DNA of 64,000 nt from Tubulanus polymorphus. Its lineage: Eukaryota > Nemertea > Palaeonemertea > Tubulaniformes > Tubulanidae. The stretch spans positions 9,832,231 through 9,896,230 of the forward strand of contig NC_134033.1 in assembly GCF_964204645.1 (NCBI RefSeq). The letters are read 5' to 3'. The notes under the pieces are model-generated. The model had not been told where the DNA came from. It did no database searches and saw only the letters and a program-made list of their open reading frames with translations. The first letter of the stretch is position 1; each line of letters begins with the position of its first letter. A program made the translations under genes and the position numbers. This document shows, in pieces, positions 12,703-23,253 of the stretch.

Positions 12703-13717
12703 CAGTGTTCTCCACGGGCTGTTTTAGCGGGCCGCCCTGCTCAAAACTCAGCGCCCTGCCTAATGCTTACATTTTTTTCGTTGTCATATGCATAATTTAA
12801 GGGAAGCTAAATCACGATGTGCCTACAAAGTTGTGAAATCGGATGCGTGAATTGTTCTAGTAGTTGGAACTTAGGTAACTTCTAAGATAACGGTGGTCTC
12901 TAGAATGATTGGCAGCTCAGTGTTTGGATCCTACTATCAGTATCTACAAGAGCGCGCACTGCATATGGCACACATATGTCTTTGATCAATAAAGTTTGTT
13001 TAGCGTCTGTGGATCATCAATAAATGTATGTACCAATGGAGTTTATATACATTTTTGTTGGCTGCATCATTGATATTGTGTCATATATATCTAGTAGGAT
13101 TGTCTTTGAGCTGAGATTAACCAGTAAAGGTAACACATCAAAAAAATGATATATAGCGATGATAGTCAGGCTCAGCGTGAGTATGATAATGTATTCATAT
13201 CCCTGGCCAAGTGCCAAGTACCTGGTTTCCTGGAAAACTAAAACTAGGCCACGTGTTGTGGCATGTTCTTCTCACTACACGCCACGCTGCCTCGGCGCTG
13301 TTGTTTGTAAAGTATGTCCTATTTGATTTCATCAAAATAGATTTTACACATCAAATTAGTCTCGCTTTATATTCTGAAAAAATTGCATGTAAGTGTTTGT
13401 TCATGCATTCATTCTCTCCACTGCGTAGGTCGACGTCAGTTTCTCTGAAATTAGACAACCATCATAGTAACAGAAGCACTTGCCCAGTTTTCGTTGATAG
13501 ATATATTGTAATATTTGGTGTTTAGAATTAAAATATGACTTTTCACGAATGCCAGTGTGGTTTTCTGTCTTCAGACACTCTGAGGAGGCGTTAAATTAAA
13601 AAATTTTCTTGGGGGAGGACCCACAAACCCCCCGCAATGTGCTTGCATCGTTGTTGCAGAATAAGTTTAATATTTCTTACTGCGCCCTGCTATAAATTTG
13701 ACCCATGGACAACACTG
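12703..13717. mobile_element. hAT-like non-autonomous transposon (CAGTGTTSTCCAYGGG ends)
   Basis: The left end is cagtgttctccacggg and the right end is cccatggacaacactg, giving 16-bp inverted ends with two differences. Just inside both ends lies a related G/C block (gcgggccgccctg and its counterpart gcgccctgc). The flanks ggtaatgc and ggtgatgg agree at 6 of 8 bases, which may be a decayed 8-bp target duplication of hAT type. About 1 kb, with no transposase. An internal cttgggggaggaccc / aaccccccgc segment also occurs in the repeats near 19590 and 23710. Confidence 0.6.
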
Positions 13718-14995
13718 GTGATGGGATGTGTTTTGAAATAATTGTTTTGAAGGATTGGAAAAATGTCTTATCGAGAATTTTTGGGGATTGAAAATGCACA
13801 AGAAACAACAAGCGAGTTGTTATTGTTCGTTCTGAGCACCCCACTTTTACCTTTTAATAGCCAAGAATTTGAGACTTTCTATCTTTGCGTGGTTTGGTGC
13901 TATATAAAGTTACCAAGTGACAACCAGAATCGCGGTTCGAGTCGCTTCGACCTGCGTACTCTTGCGGCTTGCGGCTGCACAAACTAGTTGCACACAGTCG
14001 CTGACAATCAATCGCGTTATACTGATTATCGAAATTTATGCATATTTCAGTGAGAATTTAGGTGGTTAAATATTGAAAAATTGACGATATTTATTCTGAA
14101 TTACAGTTAAGACTATTGAAGGTCTAAATGTAGTGGATCTGTGTCATCCAATAGACTACATGTTTTGATACACATGTCATGTCCTACTTTACAGAAACCT
14201 TGCCAAGAACAGCCCATTCGAACTCTACAGGAATAATCATCCCTGAAAACTATCAGTAAGTATTTCAGATATTGGGGTGAGTACAACAGTGTGTTGCATA
14301 AAATGTGCAACCTCTGAAAAATCAACTAATTACCGCTTAATTGTAATTTAATTCAATAAAGGTTATGATATTCATTATATGATATTCATTCGTGTGTTTG
14401 TTTAAAAAAAGAAATAAATGGGTCACCCATCAATGTATGCTTCAGCGCTCATGAGGACATTTTCTAATTGACAACTAATATCTCCCAGAACCTTTTACGT
14501 GAACAGAGTCAATTGTCAATATTACCATCCCATCAACTAATGACAAACCTGACATTAATTTTTTTCTCAGTCCTTATGTAGTCCAAAGTGTTCCTTACAC
14601 CACAATGCATCTTTGCAAGACATTAGACAAAAAATTTAACTTGTGTTTAATGATCTTCCAGAAGATATGATCAGAAGATCAATGAATGCTATGTGCGAAA
14701 GAGATCAGCTTTGTATTGCCTAAATGGCCAACTCATTGAAGGACGATCTGCTGGAAATAATTGACCTGACTTTTAATTGTATGACAAGTCCAACACTGTG
14801 TCTTGTTTCTATCCATATTTTTATTTCTATTTTATCAATAAAGCAAATGACAATCGAAAGCTATGATTTCATGAGAAGGTATTATTGATTATTGTACCTG
14901 TTAATCAACATGGTTCTGAGTGATTCTAGGGGTAAGTTAGAGAATGCACTCATGTGCACTGAAGTGTAAATTTACGGGTGACCAAATAATTTTTG
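13718..14995. other. Intron 4, nothing firmly recognised
   Basis: A short in-frame phrase near 14640-14705 (LNDLPEDMIRRSMNAM) is reminiscent of transposase C-termini but is too short to call. Confidence 0.35.
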
Positions 14996-15259
14996 ATTAT
15001 TTTCATCATCTTCACCCATCAAGGGATTCGAACCCACTACGCTAAAGCTGTTCCCCAAAACCCTTGACCTTGCTAGTCGTTGGAGTCGTTACTAGCCGAC
15101 CAGAATCAGGTCGGGCCAATCACAGCACTTGTACGACCAACATTAGGCTTCTAATGGATTTCCCGTTAAATGGACCAATCAGCGAACGTTTTACCAAACA
15201 AGGAAATATTTCGCAAGTTGATATATGGCTTCATGCGCAAGAGCGCCAGTAATGAAATC
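14996..15259 (-). repeat. Inverted-pair repeat C, copy 2
   Basis: Reverse complement of 8441-8665. The landmarks agreeing in order are caagggattcgaacccacta, cgggccaatcacagc, ggaccaatcagcgaac and gcgccagtaatgaaatcac. The A-box/B-box fusion (minus strand TAGCGTAGTGGGTTCGAATCCC) is conserved. The two copies face each other about 6.3 kb apart within the same host gene. Confidence 0.7.
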
Positions 15260-16489
15260 ACAAGTCGTGAGGCCAAGGGGCTGGTGGAAGCGAGTTCACG
15301 GAGCGATACCAGACCCCTGGCAAGAGAGGATGAGTTTTTATGGACTTTCGTGTTAGCGAAGTCCAATTGTTTCTATTGCATATGGGACTTTCTTCCTTGT
15401 CTTGAGAGCAGACTGTATCCCATGGTCATGATAAGAAGTATAACTGACAATTCATTTTGATATGGATCAATTTTTCATTAAAGTTAATTTTACAGCATGG
15501 TAACGCCCCCGATTTAGTAACACCTTTAGTTCACAAAAATCAACAAAGCAGTTAATGTTATATTAGGTAAAGGATAATCTATTGATATAAAGATATGTTT
15601 GAAAATATTTGGCTTTCCAAGATTGATTATCAGGCATACATCTGGGATTGTTCCTATCGATATGTGGATGAATTTTAAACAATAATTATTTCCATTAGAG
15701 AAAACCATACAGGTGGACCAATATTGTGGAGGATATAATGAACTTTAGTCATGCCGTTTGAAGTGTCTTGTCCATAGCGATCCTCTGAGGAATTGTTTCG
15801 CTAACAGCTGATTGTCATACTTACGCTACGTCGTTGGGCTAGAGTTAATGAAATGATAACCTCAGAGTAACCTGACATAGAAAGATTCAGACTTGGTAAC
15901 ATAAGTTGGACAGTTGGGGCAAACCCTATGCCAAATTGGGTCAATTTGATTCAAATTACAGCCTCTAGGGGGCTGACGTGAAAAACAACATGAACAATCT
16001 AGAGGCTTCAATTGTCGACTGACTTTTCTTTAACTTGGTACACAAGTTGGGCATCACTTAGATATGTTTCAAATTATGACCACATCCATGGAAAACCCAG
16101 CATTTTCAAGCCAGCCATGGGTGGTCAGTCGCTCAAGGGTTGGTTAGATATATTGGTGGATAGATACCATTGTGATAATTGGAAGTTCATTGTTACCTTG
16201 GTGTTTGTCTATCAGTTACATCAAACTAACTTTTAAGCAACCCCCTTGGTGGTTGGCCTGAAGACAACTGTTTTGTTTTGAGGTCAGAATGAATCCCTAC
16301 CAGGCTTCAGTAGCTGAATGGTTATCGGCAAATTCAAGGAGTCATCGCAATGAACTGACCCTTATGATGTTGGGGCCAGTTGAAGGAAGTACTGATGCCA
16401 CCGGCTACGTGCGGTAGTAAAGGGTGCAATTAAAATTACAAAGTTATTGTTGGAAAAACGAACAGTCAAAATTTCTATTTTTAGATCAG
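15260..16489. other. Intron 4, right end; nothing recognised
   Basis: It ends in tatttttagatcag. The acceptor AG at 16488-16489 gives the phase needed to join exon 11028-11190, whereas the AG at 16483-16484 does not. Confidence 0.45.
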
Positions 16490-16623
16490 TTGCCTTGTTC
16501 AATTCAAATGAGCAGATGAGTTCTTACAGTGACCATTCACAACTTACTTCTAATAACAATGGAATAGTGAATTCAGTTGAAGAGGACAGGTTGATCCAAG
16601 TTGAATCAGCTGAGACTGGAACA
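16490..16623 (+). CDS. ABCC1-like: ABCC1-like transporter, linker (L1) exon
   Basis: The exon joins the upstream phase-1 G to give VALFNSNEQMSSYSDHSQ and continues, serine- and asparagine-rich, to RLIQVESAETGT, ending at aca|gtaagt in phase 0. The linker between NBD1 and the second membrane domain is poorly conserved in this family. Its end, however, follows the MRP1 pattern of an acidic stretch and then TG(Q/T)-V at the start of membrane domain 2. The next exon should encode that domain. I found no candidate in the remaining 47 kb, so either the intron is very long or the gene is cut off here. Confidence 0.72.
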
Positions 16624-17462
16624 GTAAGTCATTTGCCCAATGAGCTGAAAACAAAGTCAGTAATAACAGACATCCCAGTACCTATATTTCCTATTTTTAG
16701 GTCAGCCTTAAGCTGAGCCTATAACTATACAAATGGAGTAAAATTAAATGACGTGGTTTCCAGATGAACGGCCTTTTGAATTTGCAACTGAGAATATATT
16801 CATTCAAATCATATATTCGAGCATTATCCATTATCCAAATCCTAGGAGGCTGAATTTTGGAAAAGGGCCTCGTAAAGATTTGCAATTTGAGTTTTTTTGC
16901 TAAAATCTGAAAACAAATCGGTTGTGAAAAGGCAATCAGAGAGCAAAGCTCCCTGTGCTTGGCTTAGCCACAGAAATCAGCCGTTGTTCATGTGAACCTG
17001 CGGTGTGTCATCTGTTTTACTTCTCAAGTCTATCTTAAGATATAAAATTGTATTTCAAGATTGATGTCTGTGAAATCTTAAGTTGATATGTGTTTTGGAG
17101 GAATTCTTATTTGCTCTACAAAAAAATTCACCTTAGACGATTGAACAAGCGTCTGGAAAAATTTTTTCTCATATCGGATGGACGACCTTGATATGCTGAT
17201 TAGCCATATGTTTGAAATTGCAATTTCTATTCAAATTTTTATTTTGCAGATAGATATCAAATTCAATTTTATTTTATTGAACAAAATTAGATCATATCCA
17301 ATTTTATTTTATACCGTAATCAATTTAACTAAAGACGGGGGGAAAAGATTGATCTGAGGTATTGGTTCCTGCTGTATGTCCTACTTGATTGTATCCTGTG
17401 TAAATTATGTTGAACGGGGAGTGTATTTTGATAAATATAACCCACAAGATGCATCATATTAC

Positions 17463-17473
17463 AGGCTGGCCAT
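17463..17473. repeat. Target-site duplication, left (aggctggccat)
   Basis: Identical to 18660-18670. It is part of the family A 3' end, so its duplication is explained by the PLE insertion. Confidence 0.85.
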
Positions 17474-17531
17474 GAGGAGAGAATCCCACAATGATAATAA
17501 AAAGTCCGAAAATGAAACTTTGAGATAGTAG

Positions 17532-17577
17532 TTTATTCAACGTTTCGACTATATCCTAATAGTCATCTTCAGGAATA
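17532..17577 (-). ncRNA. Hammerhead ribozyme motif, minus strand (PLE left arm)
   Basis: Reverse-complement copy of the motif at 18518-18563, with the same core: CTGAAGA, GACTAT/ATAGTC stem, GAAAC, GTT. Helix I (TTATTC/GAATAA) is fully paired. It lies in the 3' untranslated region of the GIY-YIG-bearing copy, on its sense strand. Confidence 0.75.
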
Positions 17578-17887
17578 ATGAGATACTACAGAAATTATGA
17601 GATATATATACAATCCAGAGACAAAGAGACTAATTCAAGTAATCAGAGATGATAAAAACTAAAGGAAAATTAACGTAGAAACAGTTACACGCTAAAATAG
17701 ATTAAAGGGAAGCAAACTAAGGGGTGATTATAAACAACAATAGTGAGTATTAATATAAATGAAACTTAAAGTCAGTAGTAAAAAGAAAGACAAACTAAGG
17801 GGCACTTAAATTAAAACAAAGGTGAATACAAGTTAAGTCAGAGACGAAATTGATGAGAGAACAAATAACAAATAATCAAAGGGGAAA

Positions 17888-18187
17888 TCAAGTGTTGAGT
17901 TTAACCAGTTTACAGAGGAATTTTGATATAAGTTTATTATGGGGTGAAAAACCATTATTAAGGTTTACAACGTTGTTCGAATTTTCAATAATTAATGCAG
18001 ATTCCAAAATATGTCTTCTAGTTTTATCGCTGCAAGGGTAAACTAATTCAGCATTAGCAAAATCAAAATTGTGTGAAGTCTGAAAAACATGACTAGCAAC
18101 TCCGCTTTCAGGTTTAAAGTTTTTTACATCTAATTTATGCTCTTTTATGCGTTGATTAAGATTCCGACCTGTTTCTCCTATATATAC
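17888..18187 (-). pseudogene. PLE GIY-YIG endonuclease C-terminal fragment
   Basis: The minus-strand reading starts VYIGETGRNLNQRIKEHK, continues with GVASHVFQTSHNFDF and RRHILESALIIENS, and ends at TGA (17888-17890). It matches the GIY-YIG nuclease of EN+ Penelope-like elements: the second (YIG) strand, the catalytic Arg in the NLNQRIKEH helix and the catalytic Glu in ILESALI. The first GIY strand and the whole reverse transcriptase are missing, so the fragment is 5'-truncated and cannot be active alone. About 99 codons are open with no internal stop, which suggests a fairly young insertion. Confidence 0.85.
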
Positions 18188-18517
18188 TTCTCCTATATAT
18201 ACACTTGATTTCCCCTTTGATTATTTGTTATTTGTTCTCTCATCAATTTCGTCTCTGACTTAACTTGTATTCACCTTTGTTTTAATTTAAGTGCCCCTTA
18301 GTTTGTCTTTCTTTTTACTACTGACTTTAAGTTTCATTTATATTTATACTCACTATTGTTGTTTATAATCACCCCTTAGTTTGCTTCCCTTTAATCTATT
18401 TTAGCGTGTAACTGTTTCTACGTTAATTTTCCTTTAGTTTGTATCATCTCTGATTACTTGAATTAGTCTCTTTGTCTCTGGATTGTATATATATCTCATA
18501 ATTTCTGTAGTATCTCA

Positions 18518-18563
18518 TTATTCCTGAAGATGACTATTAGGATATAGTCGAAACGTTGAATAA
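18518..18563 (+). ncRNA. Hammerhead ribozyme motif, plus strand (PLE right arm)
   Basis: All core parts are in order. Helix I 5' strand TTATTC (18518-18523); CTGAAGA (18524-18530, fits CUGANGA); helix II GACTAT (18532-18537), loop TAGGAT, ATAGTC (18544-18549); GAAA (18550-18553); minimal helix III A-C/G-T; cleavage triplet GTT (18555-18557); helix I 3' strand GAATAA (18558-18563), pairing perfectly with the 5' strand. Helix III has no loop and forms the palindrome ACGT. This is the short form described for PLE-encoded hammerheads, thought to work as dimers. Cleavage is predicted after the GTT. Confidence 0.8.
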
Positions 18564-18659
18564 ACTACTATCTCAAAGTTTCATTTTCGGACTTTTTATT
18601 ATCATTGTGGGATTCTCTCCTCATCGCGTCAACACGGATATTGTGTTTTACCTATCGTG

Positions 18660-18670
18660 AGGCTGGCCAT
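18660..18670. repeat. Target-site duplication, right (aggctggccat)
   Basis: Identical to 17463-17473; after it the family A 3' end resumes. Confidence 0.85.
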
Positions 18671-18690
18671 AGTGTCGTTTAGGGCTCCTG

Positions 18691-20610
18691 TTCCTGTATT
18701 TCAATAGGAATCGTATACATATGCCAAAAATATCCTATTTTTGTCAAAGGTTGACAAATTTTGTGGAATGGGATTTTTGTAGAGATAATATTCGGTTTTG
18801 ACCTACCACATCTGATAAAATTATTATAGCAGGTGGTTGTTTTCCTATCAATTCTACTATCACATACTCTAGAATTCCTATAAATGTCCTATATTTTATT
18901 GTTAAATATCCTATTTTCCTAGATTGTAATGAAAGCAAATGTAACGCATTTGTCAAAGAATGTTAAACGGCCACTGTGCGCCGTAGTTCCGAAAAACTGG
19001 AAAAACTATCGCAACCACCTCTCCTAATGACACAACATAACAAAAAATATATTTATATAATGGGCTTTTTATTACTACGATAAAGCTATGAAATAGGAAA
19101 TGATATGAGTCGATAAAATATCCAACTCCTAGCTAAAACATCATGCAGAGATGAGAATTCCCCACGGATCCGTGGTTTCCCGCGGATTTTGGGATTGAAA
19201 AATATCAGTTTTTCAAATAGTCCAAAAATGATGTAAAAGTAGAGGGGTTGGGGGTTGATGATGATCTCACTGAACTGGTCCGCATATTGTATCTACGACG
19301 ATGTGTATGTATTTTATCGATCAGTTGCAGACAGATGCGCGCACGGCAACATTAGTAATGTACATAGGCCTACTGTTGCTACACGTGTGTGGCGAACGCC
19401 TTCAGATATTATATACACTATGATGATTTTTAGTGAGCATTCTTAGGTTCATTTTAACTGCAATAATTCAGGGCTCGACCCTAGGATGTGCCACATTGGA
19501 AATAGACATTACCCTCCAAAATATGATAGTCGTTCATGGGTTCAAGATCGCTCTTAAGTGCTCGGAAAACACTTTTAATTTCTACAATTTTCTTGGGGGA
19601 GGACCCCTTACCCCCCCCCCAAAATAGCTGGTCCGCATATGTAACTCGAGAAAAAAGAACACAGATTTTATTGGTCGGCGTTCTCATCGCTGATCATGCC
19701 TGACTCAACCTAGATTTATATGGGACAAAAATACCCAAACTCTAAAATGTCTTACGGACAAAGAATACTCAAACTTTTAGATGTCTAATGGACAAAAAGA
19801 ACTCAAAGATTAGTTATTATTATTAATAAAAAAAGCGGCTGGACTGCGATCGCTTGGCTCTCTGTTGATGAAATTCCTTGCGGGCAAATAGTTTGGACGC
19901 AACCAATAGTAAAAACACTACGAATAGTTTAACGGAACATATAGTTTTAACATGGCAAACAATTCAACGCGACGAAAAAAGTTTCAGCGCGGTGATGATC
20001 AATCTGATATGGTACTCAACAAAATAGCTACTGCCACATGCATCTCCGCTATGATCTGCAACCACCGTCACCATACGGATCCAATGCAACAAATAGTCCA
20101 GCACTAATCGAGCTTTTTACAAAATACGGAGTTTGCTGATGACTTCGATTTATAAAGTAACGCATATAGCAGTTAATATAATTATGCAAATAGTAGTGGA
20201 AGCGTCACTGTTTTCCATACTACAAAATTGGTATCTGTCTATATTACAACTAGTATATCAAGCATGAAATCCAGCTTTGGGGTGGCATAATCCGTCAGAA
20301 AAATATGATCTATGTAGACGTTATAACGCTAACGAGTAAGGCCATGAGAATGAAAGTATTAGATTTGCGTCCGAGTTTTTTCAAAAATGGATGAGGTCAA
20401 TTTTCATTTTTCATAATTCATTATTTTTTTTATATTAACGGGTGAAACCAACAGAATAAAGTCTAGGCTTTTTTAAAATTATGCGTAGTGTAATTCTTTA
20501 AAACAAGATTAACAAATAACAGAGAATGAAAAGACAGATATTCATATTGTCATTCATTGTAACAATTTAACATCAGGTTTCATAGTTGTTGGTTTGAAGT
20601 TCCATGTTTC
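18691..20610. other. No gene; scattered short repeats
   Basis: Holds a 13-bp phrase ctggtccgcatat at 19274 and again near 19627, a C-rich stretch (cttgggggaggaccccttacc then a run of C) near 19594-19620 of the kind seen in hAT-like elements at 13600 and 23710, and three imperfect ~35-bp units (ggacaaaaa...caaa) at 19721-19811. A ~42-bp stretch at about 20331-20372 matches the reverse complement of 61236-61278. Confidence 0.4.
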
Positions 20611-21012
20611 CTAGACTCGTTTCCTAACTGGAGGATCATCACAGTCCTCGCACTGTGGGTACCATTCTAGTTCATCTTCAACATTGCAGGTATTCTCCGC
20701 AATATATACATCATGGCTCATATCCACAGGAGAAGTAAAGCTTCTCATGTGATCCTCGTTGTCATGGTCTTTTACAAAGACATTCAGGCCATGTGGCATA
20801 GCCAAATCATCGAATAGGAAGCCACATGTGTAGTCGATATCTTCGAGGATTTGTTGAAGCAATTGATTTTGACGATTCAAGAGTGTCTTCTTAGAGAATA
20901 GTAGACGCCACTTTCCACACTCTGTGCACTGAACCATGGTGTCAGTATTCTTGCAGTGCTGCACAGAGGGTGAATACTTTTCCTTTGGTCGCGTTTGCCT
21001 GCTCGGTTGATT
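20611..21012 (-). pseudogene. Terminal exon of the DDE-like family copy: zinc-binding C-terminus
   Basis: A 402-nt exon in frame with the stop TAG (20611-20613), after the acceptor ctttcatattag. It encodes NQPSRQTRPKEKYSPS, then VQCTECGKWRLLFS, DYTCGF, and finally WYPQCEDCDDPPVRKRV. The CxxC pairs (CTEC, CEDC) and the CGF cysteine suggest a structural zinc site. This exon has no damage. It joins in phase to the exon at 21131-21242. Confidence 0.75.
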
Positions 21013-21130
21013 CTAATATGAAAGAAAAAACAAACGAAGTATCGAATTTAAAAAATTATCATGAAATTTTAATGTTAGGTTAAGTTGAATGACAAACAAT
21101 TAATGTTCTGATGATAACTTGAATGCATAC

Positions 21131-21242
21131 ATCTTCTGTCAAGGTTTTATACACATCTTGAAATGGCCGGAAGTGTTCATTGGAAGCTGGTACAGGAAAA
21201 GGTAATGTCCCTACTTCTTTGCACCGTTCGTCTCTGAGAGGC
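21131..21242 (-). pseudogene. Penultimate exon of the DDE-like family copy
   Basis: A 112-nt exon, acceptor ctaattcttttcag, donor gat|gtatgc. It encodes PLRDERCKEVGTLPFPVPAS then NEHFRPFQDVYKTLTED. The LPFPVP...F.DVY pattern precedes the zinc exon in this family. Phase fits both neighbours. Confidence 0.72.
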
Positions 21243-21488
21243 CTGAAAAGAATTAGATAAATGCCCTGTCTTTCCCAACAGAGAAATTATTAGAAGCATC
21301 TTAAACTATTCAAGTTGTGAAATTAGGGTGTAGGGCTTTATCACATACTAAGTTTAAAATAAGTGCAACACAATTACCACCAGTGTCTTGCTATTTATAC
21401 ATCAAAAATCAATAATCAGATATGAATGAAATTAGAAACTGTCAAAATAACGTGCAGTGAATAAATACCGGTATGTATATCTACTAAC

Positions 21489-21619
21489 CCGCAAGTTTCA
21501 CAGTCAGCATCTCCACATTTCCGAACCTGAAAGCAGTAATGACCTTCAATGCAGCAGTGCTCAAGGAATGCTTTCAATTTCTCAAGATTTTTGGTTTCTT
21601 TCGCTGTGAGGTGTCCTCT
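21489..21619 (-). pseudogene. Exon of the DDE-like family copy (HYCFQVRKCGD block)
   Basis: A 131-nt exon after the acceptor cctttcag, ending gg|gttagt. It encodes RGHLTAKETKNLEKLKAF then HCCIEGHYCFQVRKCGDADC-ETCG. The upstream exon (21915 down to about 21690, NANSLKEMREKLNTDELKQG...) is recognisable, but no donor gives the right phase, so one splice site is lost or the border is missed. Confidence 0.68.
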
Positions 21620-22047
21620 CTGAAAGGTAGGAGATTATTACTACACTTGTAGTGTAGATGATGATTCAAGATTTAATGTACATAGGCCAATACATGCGTG
21701 AAGGCCGTTTTCAATGTAAAGGCAATGCTGCCACAGTGACTCAAGTTCATCATCACTGGCAGGTTGAAATGTCTTGAATGCTTTGTCTTTCAGGCTGAGG
21801 CGTCTCATTTGGCTGTTGAGTGTGTCCATTGGCATTTCTAGAGACTCCGATAATCCTTGCTTAAGTTCGTCAGTGTTCAGTTTCTCTCTCATCTCCTTAA
21901 GGCTGTTGGCATTAACTACAAAGAATTCAAATACTGGGTAGGCTACGTGTGAGAGTACATACGTGTATATGTAACATTACTAACTACAGATACAAATGAA
22001 CCTAAATACACAAAGCTAACCAATAGTTTTTTCAAATATTGCATCAC

Positions 22048-22269
22048 CTTTTTGACGCATGAGTCCAATTCCCTGTAACCCTAAGTTAACGATGCTCATA
22101 ATTCTTTCCACCGGGTTAGCCCAGGAATTATGTGGTGCAGTTCTGAGAGCAATCACTTAGTCAAAATCCATACTTCTGTACAATGCAATGATGGACAGTT
22201 TTACAGACATGTATGTTGATTGATGGTCTGGTCCTCCATCAGTGTAGATAATTAGAATTGGAGGTATGT
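22048..22269 (-). pseudogene. Exon with TDGGPDH and NPVER motifs (DDE-like core)
   Basis: A 222-nt exon, acceptor ctttttaag, donor aag|gtgatg. It encodes IPPILIIYTDGGPDHQSTYM, SVKLSIIALYRSMDFD, a stop (TAA, 22157-22159), VIALRTAPHNSWANPVERIM and SIVNLGLQGIGLMRQK. The Asp of TDGG and Glu of NPVER could be the second and third acidic residues of an RNase H-fold transposase, with the Asp of VSMDDKH (22902-23067 region) as the first. That reading is my inference. Confidence 0.7.
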
Positions 22270-22374
22270 CTTAAAAAGTAAAATGTATGTATGTATCTGC
22301 TGGAAATCGCATTATAGGAAGGACTGACACTAGGCATAATAAAACTCGGCTAATATGCAAATTGATATATATCA

Positions 22375-22596
22375 TGGACCCAGTTTCATGAAGCATGAGA
22401 TATTACCATTACTCTGAAAGTCTTTTACATGTATTATTCACTTTCATTTTATAAGTAATAAATCGGTTGTGTGGTGGTTGAATTGTTTATTCTTAACTAA
22501 ATGCATTAGTAAAGTTGATAGAGAAATATTTGGCAAAGGTTTGATAATTTTATCTGATTATGTTTGATTTTAATAAAGCTTTGTGAAACTGGGGCC
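22375..22596. mobile_element. MITE with ACCCAGTTTCATGAAGC ends
   Basis: The ends ggacccagtttcatgaagc and gctttgtgaaactggggcc are inverted partners (about 16 of 19). 222 bp, non-coding, in an intron of the decayed DDE-like gene. Confidence 0.7.
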
Positions 22597-22651
22597 TGAT
22601 TATTGGTCTGAGTCAGTCATTTAGCCTACAAATGTAGTAACAAAGTATTAC

Positions 22652-22787
22652 CTTCAAGAGTAAGAAGTATTTTCTTTAATTCAGCTGCATGTCTCATTGG
22701 TGAAGAGGGCTGAAGAATGGAATCTTTTAGTCCGACTTTGACCTGACCTCTGTAAAAGCTTCCATCAATAGAGTTTGGGACATCTAT
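22652..22787 (-). pseudogene. Exon of the DDE-like family copy (GSFYRGQV block)
   Basis: A 136-nt exon with the acceptor ctaatgcag and donor gaag|gtaat. It encodes IDVPNSIDGSFYRGQVKVGL, KDSILQPSSPMRHAAELKKI and LLTLE. It is undamaged and joins in phase with 22048-22269 to give ...TLEDIPPILIIYTDGG. Confidence 0.72.
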
Positions 22788-23253
22788 CTGCATTAGAAAT
22801 AATAGCTTTTACTAAAAAAATCATAATAAATTCATGAATATAGGCCTACCTTATACAAAAAATCACTAAAAGTTGGCTTTTTAAAATGAAAATTTACTCA
22901 CCAGAAAGTTAAAGGATGGGGTTGTGAAATCATGGTCCCCTACCGCCATGACTTGGTTTGACCCAACAATAACCTGCTTTCCTCTTTCTGCTGCTGCAAT
23001 CGGTCAATATGGTTCACCTATCTTTACTTTATGTTTGTCATCCATGCTAACAAGAAGAGTTAGATCGCTGTGGAGTCTCTCATGTAGCGCCAAGCAGCTG
23101 CACAATAATGCGCATCAATGTGGTTCAAACGGACCTAAAAATGCAATTATAAGGATATCGAATATGAATGCAGCCCTTGTGCTTCAAACTTGCTTCGTTA
23201 TAGTTATAAAGTCCATACTCATCTGTCTTTTCTGGACCATCATCTTGATCTTC

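Larger units (their letters stand above)
17474..18659 (-). mobile_element. Penelope-like retroelement, palindromic truncated insertion
   Basis: It is flanked by an 11-bp target duplication (17463-17473 and 18660-18670). The left arm (17474-17894) and right arm (about 18201-18626) are nearly perfect reverse complements, and both are the 3' untranslated region of the element. The loop (17895-18200) holds the end of the coding region on the minus strand (GIY-YIG endonuclease). Beyond the right arm 33 further bases of the 3' end (cgcgtcaacacgg...tatcg) are kept. PLEs encode a reverse transcriptase plus GIY-YIG nuclease and often insert as partly inverted tandem copies; this insertion is a 5'-truncated copy joined to an inverted 3' tail. 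A shorter copy of the same family lies at 57707-57909. Confidence 0.85.
16700..18690 (+). mobile_element. Dispersed family A element, copy 3, split by a Penelope-like insertion
   Basis: It starts ggtcagccttaagctgagcc, 76 bp after the ABCC linker exon, and ends aggctggccatagtgtcgtt-tagggctcctgt. The body matches copies 1 and 2. The sequence aggctggccat at its 3' end is present twice, at 17463-17473 and 18660-18670, on either side of a 1186-bp insertion, so the insertion is younger than this copy. Confidence 0.75.

Noticed and set aside
14636-14710. Possible transposase C-terminal relic (LNDLPEDMIRRSMNAM)
   Set aside because: Too short, and no further transposase blocks upstream.
16447-16489. 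Upstream Met (16447) as start of the linker ORF
   Set aside because: This part is intron; phase and the acceptor at 16488-16489 place the exon start at 16490.
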